A stretch of DNA of 64,000 bases from Kalmanozyma brasiliensis GHG001 (GCF_000497045.1 NW_015961991.1:496812-560811), one strand, 5' to 3'; shown: positions 38,777 to 49,380, numbered from the stretch's first letter. Program-made: numbers and translations. Notes: generated by a model not told the origin, from the sequence alone.

Positions 38777-41452
38777 TCACTCGCTCGACTCTTGAGCCTG
38801 CCGTTGTGGCTCGCTCGATAGCGACAGCGTCCTCGATCTTTGCAGCTGCACCTGCTTGAACCCCTCCACGCGATCCTTCAGACCCTGAAAGCCTTCTAAA
38901 AGCGTCCGAAGTTGATGCTCGAACTCCAGATTCGCCACGACGAGCTTGGCCACCTTGTCGTGCTCTGGGTTGGCCGTTTTCCGTATCGCCGCGTGCAGGT
39001 TCTGAAGTGCTGTTTCCGGATCCAGCCTCTCGCTCGTCGCGGAGGTGGAGGAGGGCGGTTGGCGCGAGTTGTAGTAGTGCCGCAGCGCAGGAATGTCCGC
39101 CATGGCTTGCGAGATGGATGTCTCGTGCAGATGGAGGACTTGGACGGAATGTTGAAAGGTTTGTAACGCGGCTAGGGCGAGCTTTTGGGGTGTGGAGACG
39201 AGCGCATCTTCCATGCGAGCGGCGGCGTGCGGCGGCAGCAGGAGGTGCGGATGCGAGAGGTCGTCCATGGAACTTGGCTCGTCGATGCGTGGCAAGGCAG
39301 ACTCGTGCATGGCCTCAGGCGATCCGCTTCGAGCTGCTCCTTCGATGCATGCCTCCATGCTCTTTCTCGCCGCCGTCGCAGCCTCGGCAATGTCATTGGG
39401 TAGGCTGTGTTGAGCAAGATCGCCTTCGCTCTTGCGCTGCAGCTGGCGTGGTCGACTGCGGCGTCGTGCACGTGTTGCTTTCGCTTTCTTGCCAAGGTCA
39501 GCTGTAGCGGTCGCTTCCAGATCCTCCTCCTCGTCCTCACTCCGTCGCTGCTCCTCCTCCTTGCGCTTCCGCGACCGCAACCGCCTCTTGCGCGCCCTCG
39601 CCTCTGCTCTGGTGAACAGTCTCGACGTCGACTTCGTCAGAACCCTGTGAAAGACGCTTCCAAAGGCATCCTGCACCACCGCCAGTAGGATCGTCAGTAC
39701 CGCCACGCCCATCAGTCCCCAAATGACAAAGATCGCCCTACCGAGCTGCGTCGCCGGGTGATAGTCCCCGTACCCGATCGTGATCATCGCAATGAAGCAG
39801 AACCACAGTGCGCCGCCGTAGCTCCAACGCTCGGCGTAGGTGAAGGCGATGGCGCCGAGCAGCCAGAAGGCGATGGTGACCGAAGCGGCGAGGGCGAGCT
39901 TCATGCGTGCCGAACTGATGGCTTCGCGGCGGGCGTGTTCTTCGAAATGGCGAAAGTCTTCTTCTGTGCGCCGTTTTGCGGTGAGGAGGTGCTGTTGGAG
40001 CAGGCTGATCTCGCGTTGGAGGGCGGGGTCGCCGGCGGTCGCCGGACCCGGTTCGGTGTCCTTTTCGATGACGGCGGCATTGGAGGAAGAGGATGCAGCG
40101 CTAGTGTCGGCCGACGAATCGGTTCCTTTCCCAGCACCACCAGCGACCTGCGCCTCCATCCTCGCTAGCGCTTGGGCAAAGTCGTTCCCTTCGTCCTCCC
40201 CTTTCTGACCTGTCGTGGTGTGGACCGTGGTGGGTCCAAAAGTGAATGTGCGAGGCATGATCTTTCTGAGCGCACGATCCTGACGTTTCATCTCCTGATG
40301 TGCCGCTTTGCGGTCTGCAATACGTCGCCTCCTCTCTTTGCTCCGCGCCATGAGGGCCGCCTGGAACGTCTCCAGCATCGTGTTTCGCGCCGACGACACC
40401 ACGAGCGCAACCAGCACGATACCTGTGGGCGCATACAGGATCACTAGCACCTTGCCTCCCGGACTTGGGGGCACGACATCTCCAAAGCCTACCGTCAGGA
40501 TCGTCGCCGTGCTAAAGTAGAGCGCGGTGATGAAGTCGATCTGGATGACGTAGACAAAGATGAGGCTGCCGAGAGACAGGTAGAGCAGCAAGCCCATGCC
40601 TGCGAGCACCAACCCCTTTTGCAGCTGCGTCAGCCCGGAGCCTGCATGTCGGAAGTCCCTGGTGCGCACAAAGTCGGCGACGAGACTGATGGTCACCAAC
40701 GTGCTCGTGATGGTCGACGCACACACCATCCAGTAGGCCGCGCTGAGCGAGAGACCGTCCTTCTTCGGCCCGTAGATGCCACCAAACGTTGCGAGGGCGA
40801 CGACGTTGATCAGATCGTGCAAGACGAAACCGGTGATGGCGAGGGCGATACTTTGGCGCGGTCGGAGAATTTCGAGAAAGCGCATGACGATAGCTGCGTT
40901 GCCGACCACGGCAGCCGAGAGCGAGATGGCGAGGCCAACGGTGAGGATGGGCGGGTTGTCGATAAAGCGTTCTACGATGCCATTCGAGTCGATCTTAGCA
41001 TACCATTTTGAGGTCAAGCCTGGCACTTCAAGGACGATGGAGAAGGGTGCGAGAAGCCCCGAGAAGATGGGTGTCTTGCGCACCCGCCACGCATGTCCCA
41101 GCTTCGACTCGCCTTGGGAGTTGTGGTCGTCGTGCCGCGTGGTCAGGGACGAGCTGAAAGGCGGTGCATCATTGACACTGAGGAACGTCTGCAGGGTGTT
41201 CGAGTGAGGCAAACCGCTGCTGGTGTAGGTGGGCGGGTGATGCGATTCGTCCGGCGCAGACGGAGGCTTGCGACGCCGGAAGGGCGAACGTCCTCGCTCC
41301 CTGTTAGCGTCGTGGGAGACCTGCAGCGACTTGATTGGTGGAAGGTGCGATGTGATGTGGGTCGGCTGGAGCGAGGCTGCACTAGGTAGCATTGCAGGCC
41401 CCTCGGAAGCCGTTGCTCTATCTGCAGCGGTGGCAATGTCGGTGTTGCTCAT
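38777..41452 (-). CDS. Two-pore outward-rectifying potassium channel, TOK type
   Basis: 891 residues from ATG 41450-41452. TOK channels (yeast Tok1) are fungal-only plasma membrane K+ channels with eight TM segments and two pore loops. Here the first pore has the selectivity motif TVGFGDVVPP (about residue 320) and the second TIGYGDYHPA (about residue 556). A long cytosolic loop between them (about 370-510) is charged and Ala/Ser-rich. The N-terminal 150 residues and the long C-terminal tail (about 620-891), with RARKRRLRSRKRKEEEQRR and coiled-coil stretches, are cytosolic. The tail is longer than in yeast Tok1. It is convergent with the adenylate kinase gene (39 bp between stops). Confidence 0.93.
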   Translation of the reverse strand: MSNTDIATAADRATASEGPAMLPSAASLQPTHITSHLPPIKSLQVSHDANRERGRSPFRRRKPPSAPDESHHPPTYTSSGLPHSNTLQTFLSVNDAPPFSSSLTTRHDDHNSQGESKLGHAWRVRKTPIFSGLLAPFSIVLEVPGLTSKWYAKIDSNGIVERFIDNPPILTVGLAISLSAAVVGNAAIVMRFLEILRPRQSIALAITGFVLHDLINVVALATFGGIYGPKKDGLSLSAAYWMVCASTITSTLVTISLVADFVRTRDFRHAGSGLTQLQKGLVLAGMGLLLYLSLGSLIFVYVIQIDFITALYFSTATILTVGFGDVVPPSPGGKVLVILYAPTGIVLVALVVSSARNTMLETFQAALMARSKERRRRIADRKAAHQEMKRQDRALRKIMPRTFTFGPTTVHTTTGQKGEDEGNDFAQALARMEAQVAGGAGKGTDSSADTSAASSSSNAAVIEKDTEPGPATAGDPALQREISLLQQHLLTAKRRTEEDFRHFEEHARREAISSARMKLALAASVTIAFWLLGAIAFTYAERWSYGGALWFCFIAMITIGYGDYHPATQLGRAIFVIWGLMGVAVLTILLAVVQDAFGSVFHRVLTKSTSRLFTRAEARARKRRLRSRKRKEEEQRRSEDEEEDLEATATADLGKKAKATRARRRSRPRQLQRKSEGDLAQHSLPNDIAEAATAARKSMEACIEGAARSGSPEAMHESALPRIDEPSSMDDLSHPHLLLPPHAAARMEDALVSTPQKLALAALQTFQHSVQVLHLHETSISQAMADIPALRHYYNSRQPPSSTSATSERLDPETALQNLHAAIRKTANPEHDKVAKLVVANLEFEHQLRTLLEGFQGLKDRVEGFKQVQLQRSRTLSLSSEPQRQAQESSE

Positions 41453-42247
41453 GCTGGGCAATACTGAAGTGTGGCTGTATGCTATGTCTATGTCATTCTA
41501 GCTGTTGATCAGTCGGCGAAGAGCAGGGACAATGCGCGCTGCTTGCTGTGTTCTGGCAGTCGATCGTGATGATAGCGGCGGATGCATCGCTGAGGTGTGC
41601 CGAGTCGACGATGATGGGGCTCTTGGCGGTGGTCGGTCAAGGTGATTGTGATGAGGACAGAGGAGATAAGCTGAGATGGTCCACGGCCCGGCGGGAAAAG
41701 CGTGCGGAAATTTCAGCCGGCGCGGCATGCAGGGTCTCACCGCTGCGTCCAACACGTGCATGCGGCAAGCCAACAGCGCTGACAGCTGCAAGGGTGAAAC
41801 ATGATTCGTCACTAGGACGACGGTGAGATGCTCCTACCTTCGTGCGGTCACAGCGGTGTCATCAACTTCTGCCCGAAAAGCAGCACAACGCAGCAGTAGA
41901 AGCTGCCAGGTGGACACAGGTGGGACGAAGGGCGTAGATTGAAGCGTTTGCATCTCAACCAACCCACCGGCGCAATGGCGGTGGGTTTTGTTTGCCTCGA
42001 CTTGGACACTGCACAAACACCAGCCAAGCGGTATCAGTGAGAACGAATGACATGCAGAGCGGAGGATGGTCGGTGAGCTCGGGGACATCCTGCATTGGCC
42101 TCAGCTGCTTGTGGTACAATGCTTCAAGTCGTACGTAAGTGGGCCTCCTCGGGTCGCTCTCCCTGCCCTGCCGAGTGCATAAACCTCTCTTTCGAATCCG
42201 TCGTCCTACTATCACCAGGTTCAAGCTTATGTCACTGCATCGTCAAC
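41453..42247. other. Intergenic region with divergent promoters
   Basis: About 800 bp between TOK and a small secreted protein gene. The plus strand has CATAAA at 42178-42183, 70 bp before the next ATG. No other gene recognised. Confidence 0.45.
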
Positions 42248-42532
42248 ATGCGCTTCACTACAATCTTTCTCATCGTCACTGCGTTGACCTTTGCGCTCTC
42301 GACTCCGACTCCGCGCGGACACGCCTCCTCGCTTCATCTCAAGTCTCGACAGCTGGAAGAAGAGCTCATCCAAGGCGCCGAAGACAGCATCGAGCTTTTC
42401 GACTATCCACGCGTCCACGATACGACGGAGCAGATCCATGAACGAACGCAGAACGTCAATGAATCCAAGATCATAGCTGCCGTGAGGCGGAAGGAAGTAA
42501 GGCAGCGCATGCCGGCATCGTACAGCCCGTAG
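42248..42532 (+). CDS. Very small secreted protein
   Basis: 94 residues from ATG 42248. A clear signal peptide (MRFTTIFLIVTALTFALS) is followed by a short mature chain without Cys, rich in Glu/Ser/Arg (QLEEELIQGAEDSIELFDY, TEQIHERTQNVNESKI). A dibasic-like KSRQ at about residue 37 could be a processing site. No family recognised. A TATA-like element sits 70 bp upstream, as for the other secreted genes of this window. Confidence 0.65.
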   Translation: MRFTTIFLIVTALTFALSTPTPRGHASSLHLKSRQLEEELIQGAEDSIELFDYPRVHDTTEQIHERTQNVNESKIIAAVRRKEVRQRMPASYSP

Positions 42533-43038
42533 TTCGCAGCAGAGGGAGGGGGATGACATAGCAGGGTGGCATTATGGGGTAGGGAGATGGATGTGGGCGT
42601 CGTCTGCGGTCGAAGCATTGCAACGAGGGTAAGGGGGAGTGTCCTAGCCACTTACCGGTCGTTTCCCATCCTTGCAGTCGGTTGTTGTTGATCCAAAATA
42701 CAGTGACTCTGCTCGACGTGTCCTGCTACTAAGCTACCACCAGCGTATGAGGACGGCGCTGCGTTGTCGAGCGGCAACAATCGCAGCTGCATGAAGTCAG
42801 TGGGCTTATGAATTGATCATCGAAGATGCAATGAGGTCTTTTGGGGCTAAGTCTGATCTCATTTGTTTCCTTCTCGCTCGAGACTTTACTTGCCCCTGAG
42901 ATGTCTAGCTCATCGTCCTTCGTAGAGCTCGGCTCAGAGTGGGCTAACAGTCCTCATGCCACGTCTTCCTTGCACTTTTTCCTCCCGGCAGTCCTTCCGT
43001 TCCTTCCGCTCCTCTCGTCGAACCGTTTTTGTGACATC
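42533..43038. other. Intergenic region
   Basis: About 500 bp; promoter of the next secreted protein gene. The frame of that gene stays open for 66 codons upstream of its ATG, but only the ATG at 43039 yields a signal peptide. Confidence 0.4.
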
Positions 43039-44070
43039 ATGCGGTCTACATCAACAATTCTCATTATCGCTCTCCTCGCACTCTCGCTCTTGCAATCAGC
43101 GTTGGCAACGGTGATCGAAGATCCGCTGCTGGCGCAAGCAAACAGTTTTGGTTGGCTTGCGATTCGCAACTTTACCTACTGCCTCTCGACCTCGCCCGAT
43201 CCGCCCAACAAGCCCCGAGGCATCCAGCCCAAGCGCGACATGTACACACCGGTAGACCGAGCATCGAGTGGCATGGGCGACAGCGTCGTTGTGCTGTACC
43301 ATCCCGAGGAGACGAGTCGGCCGATTGCATGGTGCAATACTCTCGTGGCATTTCAGAGCATGCCACATGTCAGGTGCCATGGTGCTCTGCCGACGTGTCA
43401 GCGGTGCGATGCGGTGCGTAGCCCGACCGACCGGGGTGCTAGCTGGGGACAGGAGGTCAGAGACGGTGCGAGCAGGGCGCCGAGTGGCAAGCTAGGACAG
43501 TCGACACGAGTGAAGTCGAACTCGTACGACAGTCCAACGTTACAGCGCAGAACCGACGATGCTCTCCAGGCTCTGCCGGGACAGTCCTACTCAGGGCCAC
43601 GGCTGACACCTCGACCCTTCGGCAGCACCGTCGTTCACAACGACCTCGCCTCGGACGCAGAACTCGAAGCCGCCATCTCGGAATTCCAAGACTTTTGCGA
43701 GAACAAGCTCACCCTCGCCGTCCGCGCCGACTGTCCTCTTCACGTCGTCAGGAGCTGGTACGACGAGCCACCGTTTGACTTGCATCGCTTCTGCATGGCG
43801 CTGACGGTGCCGCAAGGGTACAGTTCGCAAATGATAGGTGGTCGACTCAACCATGCCGCAGAGGGTGATACATTAGACGGCACAGGAACAGACACAGGGA
43901 GACTGGACGGGAGTGATGATCCTCGCAATGCAGGTGAGGCTGAAGATGTTGCGGGTGGGACTGGTGCCAACAGCGCATACGATACAGGTGCTGACGATAA
44001 GGAGGAGACGACCACGTCAACAGCTGCGCGGTCGCAGCCGCTATGGAAGAAGGACGGAGGCTTGCAGTGA
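43039..44070 (+). CDS. Secreted protein with several cysteines, unknown function
   Basis: 343 residues. The signal peptide is at 1-24 (STILIIALLALSLLQSALA). The mature N-terminal half has NFTYCLSTSPD and then WCNTLVAF, HVRCHGALPTCQRCDAV. A second conserved-looking block with FQDFCENKLTLAVRADCPL and LHRFCMALTVPQGYSSQ follows after a variable linker. The cysteines are suitable for disulfides in the apoplast, in contrast to the cysteine-free groups at 54-64 kb. The C-terminal 80 residues are disordered, Gly/Asp/Thr-rich. The CxxC pair (CQRC) could be a metal or redox site. No family recognised; an effector role is possible. Confidence 0.65.
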   Translation: MRSTSTILIIALLALSLLQSALATVIEDPLLAQANSFGWLAIRNFTYCLSTSPDPPNKPRGIQPKRDMYTPVDRASSGMGDSVVVLYHPEETSRPIAWCNTLVAFQSMPHVRCHGALPTCQRCDAVRSPTDRGASWGQEVRDGASRAPSGKLGQSTRVKSNSYDSPTLQRRTDDALQALPGQSYSGPRLTPRPFGSTVVHNDLASDAELEAAISEFQDFCENKLTLAVRADCPLHVVRSWYDEPPFDLHRFCMALTVPQGYSSQMIGGRLNHAAEGDTLDGTGTDTGRLDGSDDPRNAGEAEDVAGGTGANSAYDTGADDKEETTTSTAARSQPLWKKDGGLQ

Positions 44071-45163
44071 GTAGAGCAGAGGGTCGATATGGCGACGCAG
44101 ATCTGACGACTGGCAAGCGGGCCCCATTACCCTGTTTTGTGCAACCGAACTTCGAACAATTTCGTGGCCGCATTTTTGGTGCTGATTTTCCCGAAAGGAG
44201 AATTCTTTCGCTTGAAATTCGCAGCCTCTGCATAGACCCGTTGCTACGACTGCAGTGCTCGACGAGATTGCCTGGCTGGGGTGATGGCCAAGTCGGCGTG
44301 TTTCCGTCTCATGTCGTGTAGGAGGGTGACGTGCTGCAAGTCATAGAGTACGGTGATCTTCGGGCGGCATGAAATCAAAGCCAAGCGAGGCGATGCACGA
44401 TGCACGCCAAGCAACACAATAAATCGCAACGCCGAGCTGTCACGCTTGGATTTTGCGTCTCCGCCCGCCGCACTATGCGCCTTTGTCCGTAGGACAATGG
44501 ATTGGCTGTGCTTTCGGATCTGCGATCTGCTTGCTCTCCCTCTGATCGCATTGCCGAGACGAAGCCGATCACTTGGATCGCCATAAAGGAGGCTGAGTCA
44601 AGGCTCGGATCAGCCCGAAAGAAGAAAGACGTAACGCGCTTCGGCCTCGCTTATGCACTTTGGGACGACTTGGCTTGGTGGCTGCTGTTCCTGCTGCTCG
44701 CCAGCGAGGGCAACTGCGCATGCACAAACCCTGGCGTCCCTGATCGGAAGATTCTCCAAACGACAAAAAAGGGTTCGCCAAGCAAAGACCATCACAGACC
44801 AACTCGGGATCGCCGCCTTGCAACCATGTGATGACGATAAGCCATTCGGGTTCATTGCTTCTTGGCGTTCATCATCGGTCTCTGTTGTGCGATGCGCAGA
44901 GCGGCTATCTGCCCGAGTGACTGGATTCTCATTGTCTGCCCGCGCAGAACCTCTCTACCACAATGAAAGCGTCAAACAAACATTCGAGAACAGGATAGCC
45001 GCTCTGCTCAGCCGAGCTGGCCGGATCCTCATCAGCACCCACAAGATCGGATCCTTGATCCTGCCCCTTTCCTTCGTGCTCTCCTTGATCAGCGACCACC
45101 ACCACTACATCCGACACGTCTCACCATTACGGCTCGACAGCTCGCGCGAGCGTGGCGACGATC
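44071..45163. other. 1.1 kb intergenic region
   Basis: Short frames only. The right part (44990-45160) is a C/T/A-rich leader before the hydrolase gene. A plus-strand frame overlaps the hydrolase start but has no coding character. Nothing else recognised. Confidence 0.4.
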
Positions 45164-46687
45164 ATGAAGACATTCGATCCCTCCTCCTCGTCATCAGCGT
45201 TGGTGCTCGGCCTGGTAGCAGCATCACTCGCCAGCATCCCTTCGGCCAACGCAGACATCACACAGCGCCCCTCCAACCTGCATCGACGTCAAGCCGCCTC
45301 ACGAGCCCGTGGCAACACGGCAGATCAGATCGCCATCTACCAGCAAGCATTCACCGACCCCGTCGGCGCCGCCCAAGCCGCCAACGCGCTTCCTTTCATC
45401 GCCAACCAGTTCGCCACGGGCTCCTTGCCCGAGTACAACCTGGCCGAAGATGCTGCACAGCTGCCATGGAACACCAACGTGCCGTTTGTTCCCGAAGCTG
45501 CTGTCGATGGAAGCGACGCCGGTGGGTGGCAGGCTCTGCCCACCATCGACGGCATGACGTTGAACCGCACCTTTGCCGTACGACCCGGTGTGACGATGCC
45601 GTTCTACCAGTCGTCCGGCTACGATAGCAACAGAGTGAAGCGCGCCGTGATGATCATGCCGGGCAAGCCGAGAGACTGCTGGAAGTACACCTCGCTGGTT
45701 CAGAACGCCCTCGAAGTATACATTACCAACCCTGCGAGCGCGGGCAGCAACGCTGATGGGTCTTCCTCGGGTGGCGAGAGAACCAGCAAAGACGACGTAC
45801 TCATCCTCGGACCGTGCTGGATGAACACCAACGACCGTGAAGCCGGAGCGATCCAGGATGGCGAGCTGTACTGGTACCGCGGGCAGTGGCAGTCGGGCAT
45901 GGCATCGCGTGGTCCCGGCGACACGGCGCTCTCCTCCTACCAGGTGATGGACTCATTCATGGACACGCTGTTCGACAAGTCGCAGTTCCCCGCGCTCGAA
46001 ACCGTCGTCGTCGCAGGTCACTCGCTCGGCGCGCAGATGGCTCAGCGCTATGCCGTCGCCAAACAACCTGCAAGCTACGACACCAACATCAGCTTCTGGA
46101 TCGGCAACCCTGGCTCGTACGCCTGGCTCTCCCCGTCGCGACCCAATCAGAACAACGCCAGCTGCGCCGACGAGTACGACGACTGGCCTCACGGTCTCAG
46201 CGGTACCGGTCTACCCCCGTACGCACGCGAACGCGTCCGAGACGACAAGCAGCAGATCGTCAACGCCTTCCTCTCGCGCAACGTCCACTACAGTCTCGGG
46301 CTCCTCGACAATGGACGTGGTGACACATCGTGCCCCGGATCCTACCAGGGAGCTAACCACCTCGAACGCGGGGCTCACTTTGTTGAGGCTGTTGCCGATC
46401 TGGCTGGAGGAAGACTGCCAAGGACGCACTCGGCCAACTTCATGCCCAACGTCTCGCACAACGACTACTCGATGCTGAGCTACAACATCTCGCTCTTCAG
46501 GCTGTTTGAGGAGACGCCTGTCGGTGCGGTGGGCAGCTCGTCGAACATGAACGGCGGAGCAAGGGGCAATTCGACCACGAATGCGCAGGGGAACAGCGGC
46601 AACACTTCTCCAGCGTCGTCATATAAGGCAGGCGGATTGGCTGCTGGCGCAGTCGCTGCCCTTGCCTTTGGGATGAGCTTGCTTTGA
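45164..46687 (+). CDS. Secreted alpha/beta-hydrolase-like protein, probably GPI-anchored
   Basis: 507 residues from ATG 45164. Signal peptide at about 1-30 (SALVLGLVAASLASIPSANA), followed by LHRRQ, a possible Kex2 site. The hydrolase core shows VKRAVMIMPGKPRDCWKYTS, the oxyanion/first strand region, and a nucleophile elbow VVVAGHSLGAQMAQRYA (Ser about residue 287, GxSxG-type). SFWIGNPGSYAWLSP follows. The likely catalytic His is in RNVHYSLGLLDNGRGDTSCP or GANHLERGAHFVEA. The C-terminus is Asn/Gly/Ser-rich and ends in a hydrophobic tail (AGGLAAGAVAALAFGMSLL), as in GPI-anchored wall proteins. The substrate is unknown. Several NxS/T sites fit secretion. Confidence 0.8.
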   Translation: MKTFDPSSSSSALVLGLVAASLASIPSANADITQRPSNLHRRQAASRARGNTADQIAIYQQAFTDPVGAAQAANALPFIANQFATGSLPEYNLAEDAAQLPWNTNVPFVPEAAVDGSDAGGWQALPTIDGMTLNRTFAVRPGVTMPFYQSSGYDSNRVKRAVMIMPGKPRDCWKYTSLVQNALEVYITNPASAGSNADGSSSGGERTSKDDVLILGPCWMNTNDREAGAIQDGELYWYRGQWQSGMASRGPGDTALSSYQVMDSFMDTLFDKSQFPALETVVVAGHSLGAQMAQRYAVAKQPASYDTNISFWIGNPGSYAWLSPSRPNQNNASCADEYDDWPHGLSGTGLPPYARERVRDDKQQIVNAFLSRNVHYSLGLLDNGRGDTSCPGSYQGANHLERGAHFVEAVADLAGGRLPRTHSANFMPNVSHNDYSMLSYNISLFRLFEETPVGAVGSSSNMNGGARGNSTTNAQGNSGNTSPASSYKAGGLAAGAVAALAFGMSLL

Positions 46688-46881
46688 GGACAGATTCTTG
46701 CTGGTCAAGAACTGCGATTGTTTCACTTTGCTTCATCGTAGAGTGATTGCATGGACATTCTACAATGCTGGTCTGGGTGAATGACGTCCCAGTTGACATG
46801 ATTTGACATTGTCCCATCACGGCGGGGGATCCCTAGTGTTGACAGGCATAGTACACCGCATTGAGGTTGGCGCGAGAAAGC

Positions 46882-47421
46882 TCACTTGAGGGTGGGCGCG
46901 ATCTTGAACGCGCCCTTGATGAACACCGTGATGATATATGCGATGCCGAACTGGAACACGGCGGTCCTCGCAAAGCTGTTGGCGTAACCGGTCGTCTTGA
47001 GGTAGAGCACGCTGTAGATGGCCCTTGACGCCAGCCAGCCAACGACGAACCTGTTGATGGTGTTGACATCGAGACCCGTGTAGTTGGCCCAGATGACCGT
47101 CGCCACGAAGAGGGGCACGTTCTCGAAGCCGTTCGCCTGGCAAGACTGTCCACGGAGGATGGTGAGCTCGAGCGGCGAGAGCTTTTCTTTCTGACCCTTG
47201 GCGATCAGGGACTGGACCCAGAAGCGAGGGTTGACGTTCGACCATCCACCCTGAACCTTGTTCGATTCAGCCAGGTAGATCGTGTACCAATGAGGCAGCG
47301 CCGCGATGAGCAGGGAAAGGGGGACCGAGGTCCACGAGAGGTTGTAGAAGATATCCTTGTTGCCCGTCGCCGAAGCGACCAGGTCGCGCACGAAGGGGAG
47401 GGAGTAGATCGCAGCCGACAT
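46882..47421 (-). CDS. MAPEG family membrane protein
   Basis: 179 residues with four hydrophobic segments. Marks are PHWYTIYLAESNKVQGGWSN, NPRFWVQSLI and, most telling, ILRGQSCQANGFENVPLFVA, the MAPEG-type glutathione/nucleotide-binding ERxxxAxxNxxE-like segment. FVVGWLASRAIYSVLYL follows. Members (microsomal GST, leukotriene C4 synthase relatives) act in membranes on lipophilic electrophiles; fungal members of this branch are uncharacterised. The length is typical. Confidence 0.82.
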   Translation of the reverse strand: MSAAIYSLPFVRDLVASATGNKDIFYNLSWTSVPLSLLIAALPHWYTIYLAESNKVQGGWSNVNPRFWVQSLIAKGQKEKLSPLELTILRGQSCQANGFENVPLFVATVIWANYTGLDVNTINRFVVGWLASRAIYSVLYLKTTGYANSFARTAVFQFGIAYIITVFIKGAFKIAPTLK

Positions 47422-47847
47422 ATTGAAGCTTGTTGCGAAAGTGTTTGGGGGTAAGCGGTGAGGAAGATGGGAAGGTGATGGATGGACGAGGATGTCTTAT
47501 ACCAAGCAGTGGAGGATGATTGCGGCTGCTGAAAGTGGGGATGCGGCTGCTTGGCACGGATTCTAGAAATTGAGCCTATTTCACGCGATGGTTTTGGATC
47601 TGATTCCGGCTCGTGCGTCATGGCTTCCACGACCCCGCAGCGAAACAAGGGTCGAGTTACCGCATTCTGCATTAATGGGCCGGAAAGATTGTCGATGAGA
47701 AGCACGAGCTTCATTGTCCTCACTTTGTCTGGACCGCACGTCCGTTTTGGTGCGCTCACACTACCTACTTGCCGATGCATTGCTATTGGTACTGCTTCGT
47801 TGCTACAAGACATGCTGATCATCGATAGGCGGTGAAAGCCAGAAACT
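47422..47847. other. Intergenic region
   Basis: About 425 bp between the MAPEG start and the transhydrogenase stop, both on the minus strand. It holds the MAPEG promoter. No gene recognised. Confidence 0.4.
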
Positions 47848-49380
47848 TTAGTACGAGAGCGACTTCTCCAGAATCCGGGCGAGGTGCTCGTGGCCATCGC
47901 TGCCCATCACATCGCCGATACCGGGTGCCAGATCCAGAACCCTCCTCTGCGGAATGGTACCCTTGACGAGCGCCGAGACGTGTTCCTGCTTGTACCCGAT
48001 CTTCTCCAGACCCCTTGGCACGCCCAATTCAGCCAAGAACCTGGCAATCCTGTCGTACACCAGAGCGCCGACCTCTGCGTCTGGCAGGCGAGAGATATCG
48101 GTGCTCTCGCTCCCGTTCTGGTAGCCGTCGAAGATGGCAGCGACCTCGCGGTGACGGTCTGGCGCGGAAGGGGCGGTGAACTCGAACACCGCTGGTCCCG
48201 TCAGCGCAACGGAGACACCGTGGGGCACGATAGGATGGTCCACCTCGTACCCAGGGTGCTGGTACTTGCCGAACTTCTTGTTGAGACCAGAGATCGGGTA
48301 CGACATGCCGTGGCAGAGATGCACACCGGCATTGCCGAAGCCGATACCGGCGAAAGTGGCAGCGAGTAGCATCTGACCGCGCGCCTCGGTGTCAGTGCGA
48401 TCGCGGGCGACTCTGGGAAGGTACTTGACCGTCTGCTTGAGCGCCCAGAGGGAGAAGACGTCCGAGATGGGGTTGCGGCCCTGGTAAGCGGGGCGCTGCA
48501 GCGGGTTGGCCGGGCGGGGGGTGCGCTCTGTGTATGGGATAGCAGTGTAGCTCTCGAGCGCGTGGAAGAGCACGTCGAGACCAGCAGAGACGTGGACAGC
48601 GGTAGGGCAAGTCTCGGTGTTGAGCGGGTCGACAATACCGAGTAGTGGGCGAAGTGCACGCGACGCGATACCCGTCTTGGACTCCGTGGCGGTGTGGTCA
48701 AAGATGGCTGTTCCCGTCGTCTCGGATCCAGTGCCGGCGGTGGTGGGCACACACAGCAGCGGACGCAGCACCTTGTCAATGGGCGTGCCGCGTCCGATGG
48801 GCGCATTGACGAACTCCAAGAGATCCGCCTCAGGGTAACACGTGAATAGGTTGGCCACCTTGCACGTGTCCATGACACTTCCACCACCCACCGCGAGGAA
48901 GTGCGAAAAGTCGTTCTCGCGTGCAAACTTGATCGCCTCGCCCCACGAGTACTCATTCGGCTCCACGCGCACCTTGTCGAAGATCTCGTACTTGACGCCG
49001 GCCTTTTCGAGACCTTCGATGGACTGCTTCATTGCGGTGAGGTTGCGCACGGTTGCATCAGTGAAAACGCCCACCTTGCGCGCCTTCATGTTGGCGAAAT
49101 CCATGCCGACCTCGTTAGTGACACCTTCGCCGAAGCGGACGTTGGAGGCAGCGAGCTCGAATGCATATTCCTTCTGGACTAGATTGTCGACGGGCGTAGC
49201 ATAACCACGGGCGTTGGCACCGGGCTGCGCGTTGTGCTTGCTAATCATGTTGAGACCGGCACGGGCCATGTTGGCTCCGCCGCGGGCGACCGAGCATCCG
49301 TGACAAGGGCAACCGGCCACATGCGAGAGACGCATGAGGTTGGCGATGCTGCTGCGACTGGCGGGTCCTGGTTTTGGCAT
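47848..49380 (-). CDS. Hydroxyacid-oxoacid transhydrogenase, mitochondrial (ADHFE1/HOT-like)
   Basis: 510-residue iron-dependent (group III) alcohol dehydrogenase. The N-terminus is Arg/Ala-rich with few acids (residues 1-60), a likely mitochondrial presequence. The conserved core starts at EYAFELAASNVRFGEGVT, with VGVFTDATVRNL, FLAVGGGSVMDTCKVANL (nucleotide site), LCVPTTAGTGSETTGTAIF, DVLFHALESYTAI (metal-binding) and HLCHGMSYPISGLN and the His-containing GYEVDHPIVPHGVS (metal His residues). HOT couples oxidation of 4-hydroxybutyrate to succinic semialdehyde with reduction of 2-oxoglutarate to D-2-hydroxyglutarate. Length and motifs match animal ADHFE1 closely. Confidence 0.92.
   Translation of the reverse strand: MPKPGPASRSSIANLMRLSHVAGCPCHGCSVARGGANMARAGLNMISKHNAQPGANARGYATPVDNLVQKEYAFELAASNVRFGEGVTNEVGMDFANMKARKVGVFTDATVRNLTAMKQSIEGLEKAGVKYEIFDKVRVEPNEYSWGEAIKFARENDFSHFLAVGGGSVMDTCKVANLFTCYPEADLLEFVNAPIGRGTPIDKVLRPLLCVPTTAGTGSETTGTAIFDHTATESKTGIASRALRPLLGIVDPLNTETCPTAVHVSAGLDVLFHALESYTAIPYTERTPRPANPLQRPAYQGRNPISDVFSLWALKQTVKYLPRVARDRTDTEARGQMLLAATFAGIGFGNAGVHLCHGMSYPISGLNKKFGKYQHPGYEVDHPIVPHGVSVALTGPAVFEFTAPSAPDRHREVAAIFDGYQNGSESTDISRLPDAEVGALVYDRIARFLAELGVPRGLEKIGYKQEHVSALVKGTIPQRRVLDLAPGIGDVMGSDGHEHLARILEKSLSY

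Noticed and set aside
44653..45627. 324-codon plus-strand frame overlapping the hydrolase start
   Set aside because: It overlaps the signal-peptide hydrolase gene in another frame and lacks coding character.
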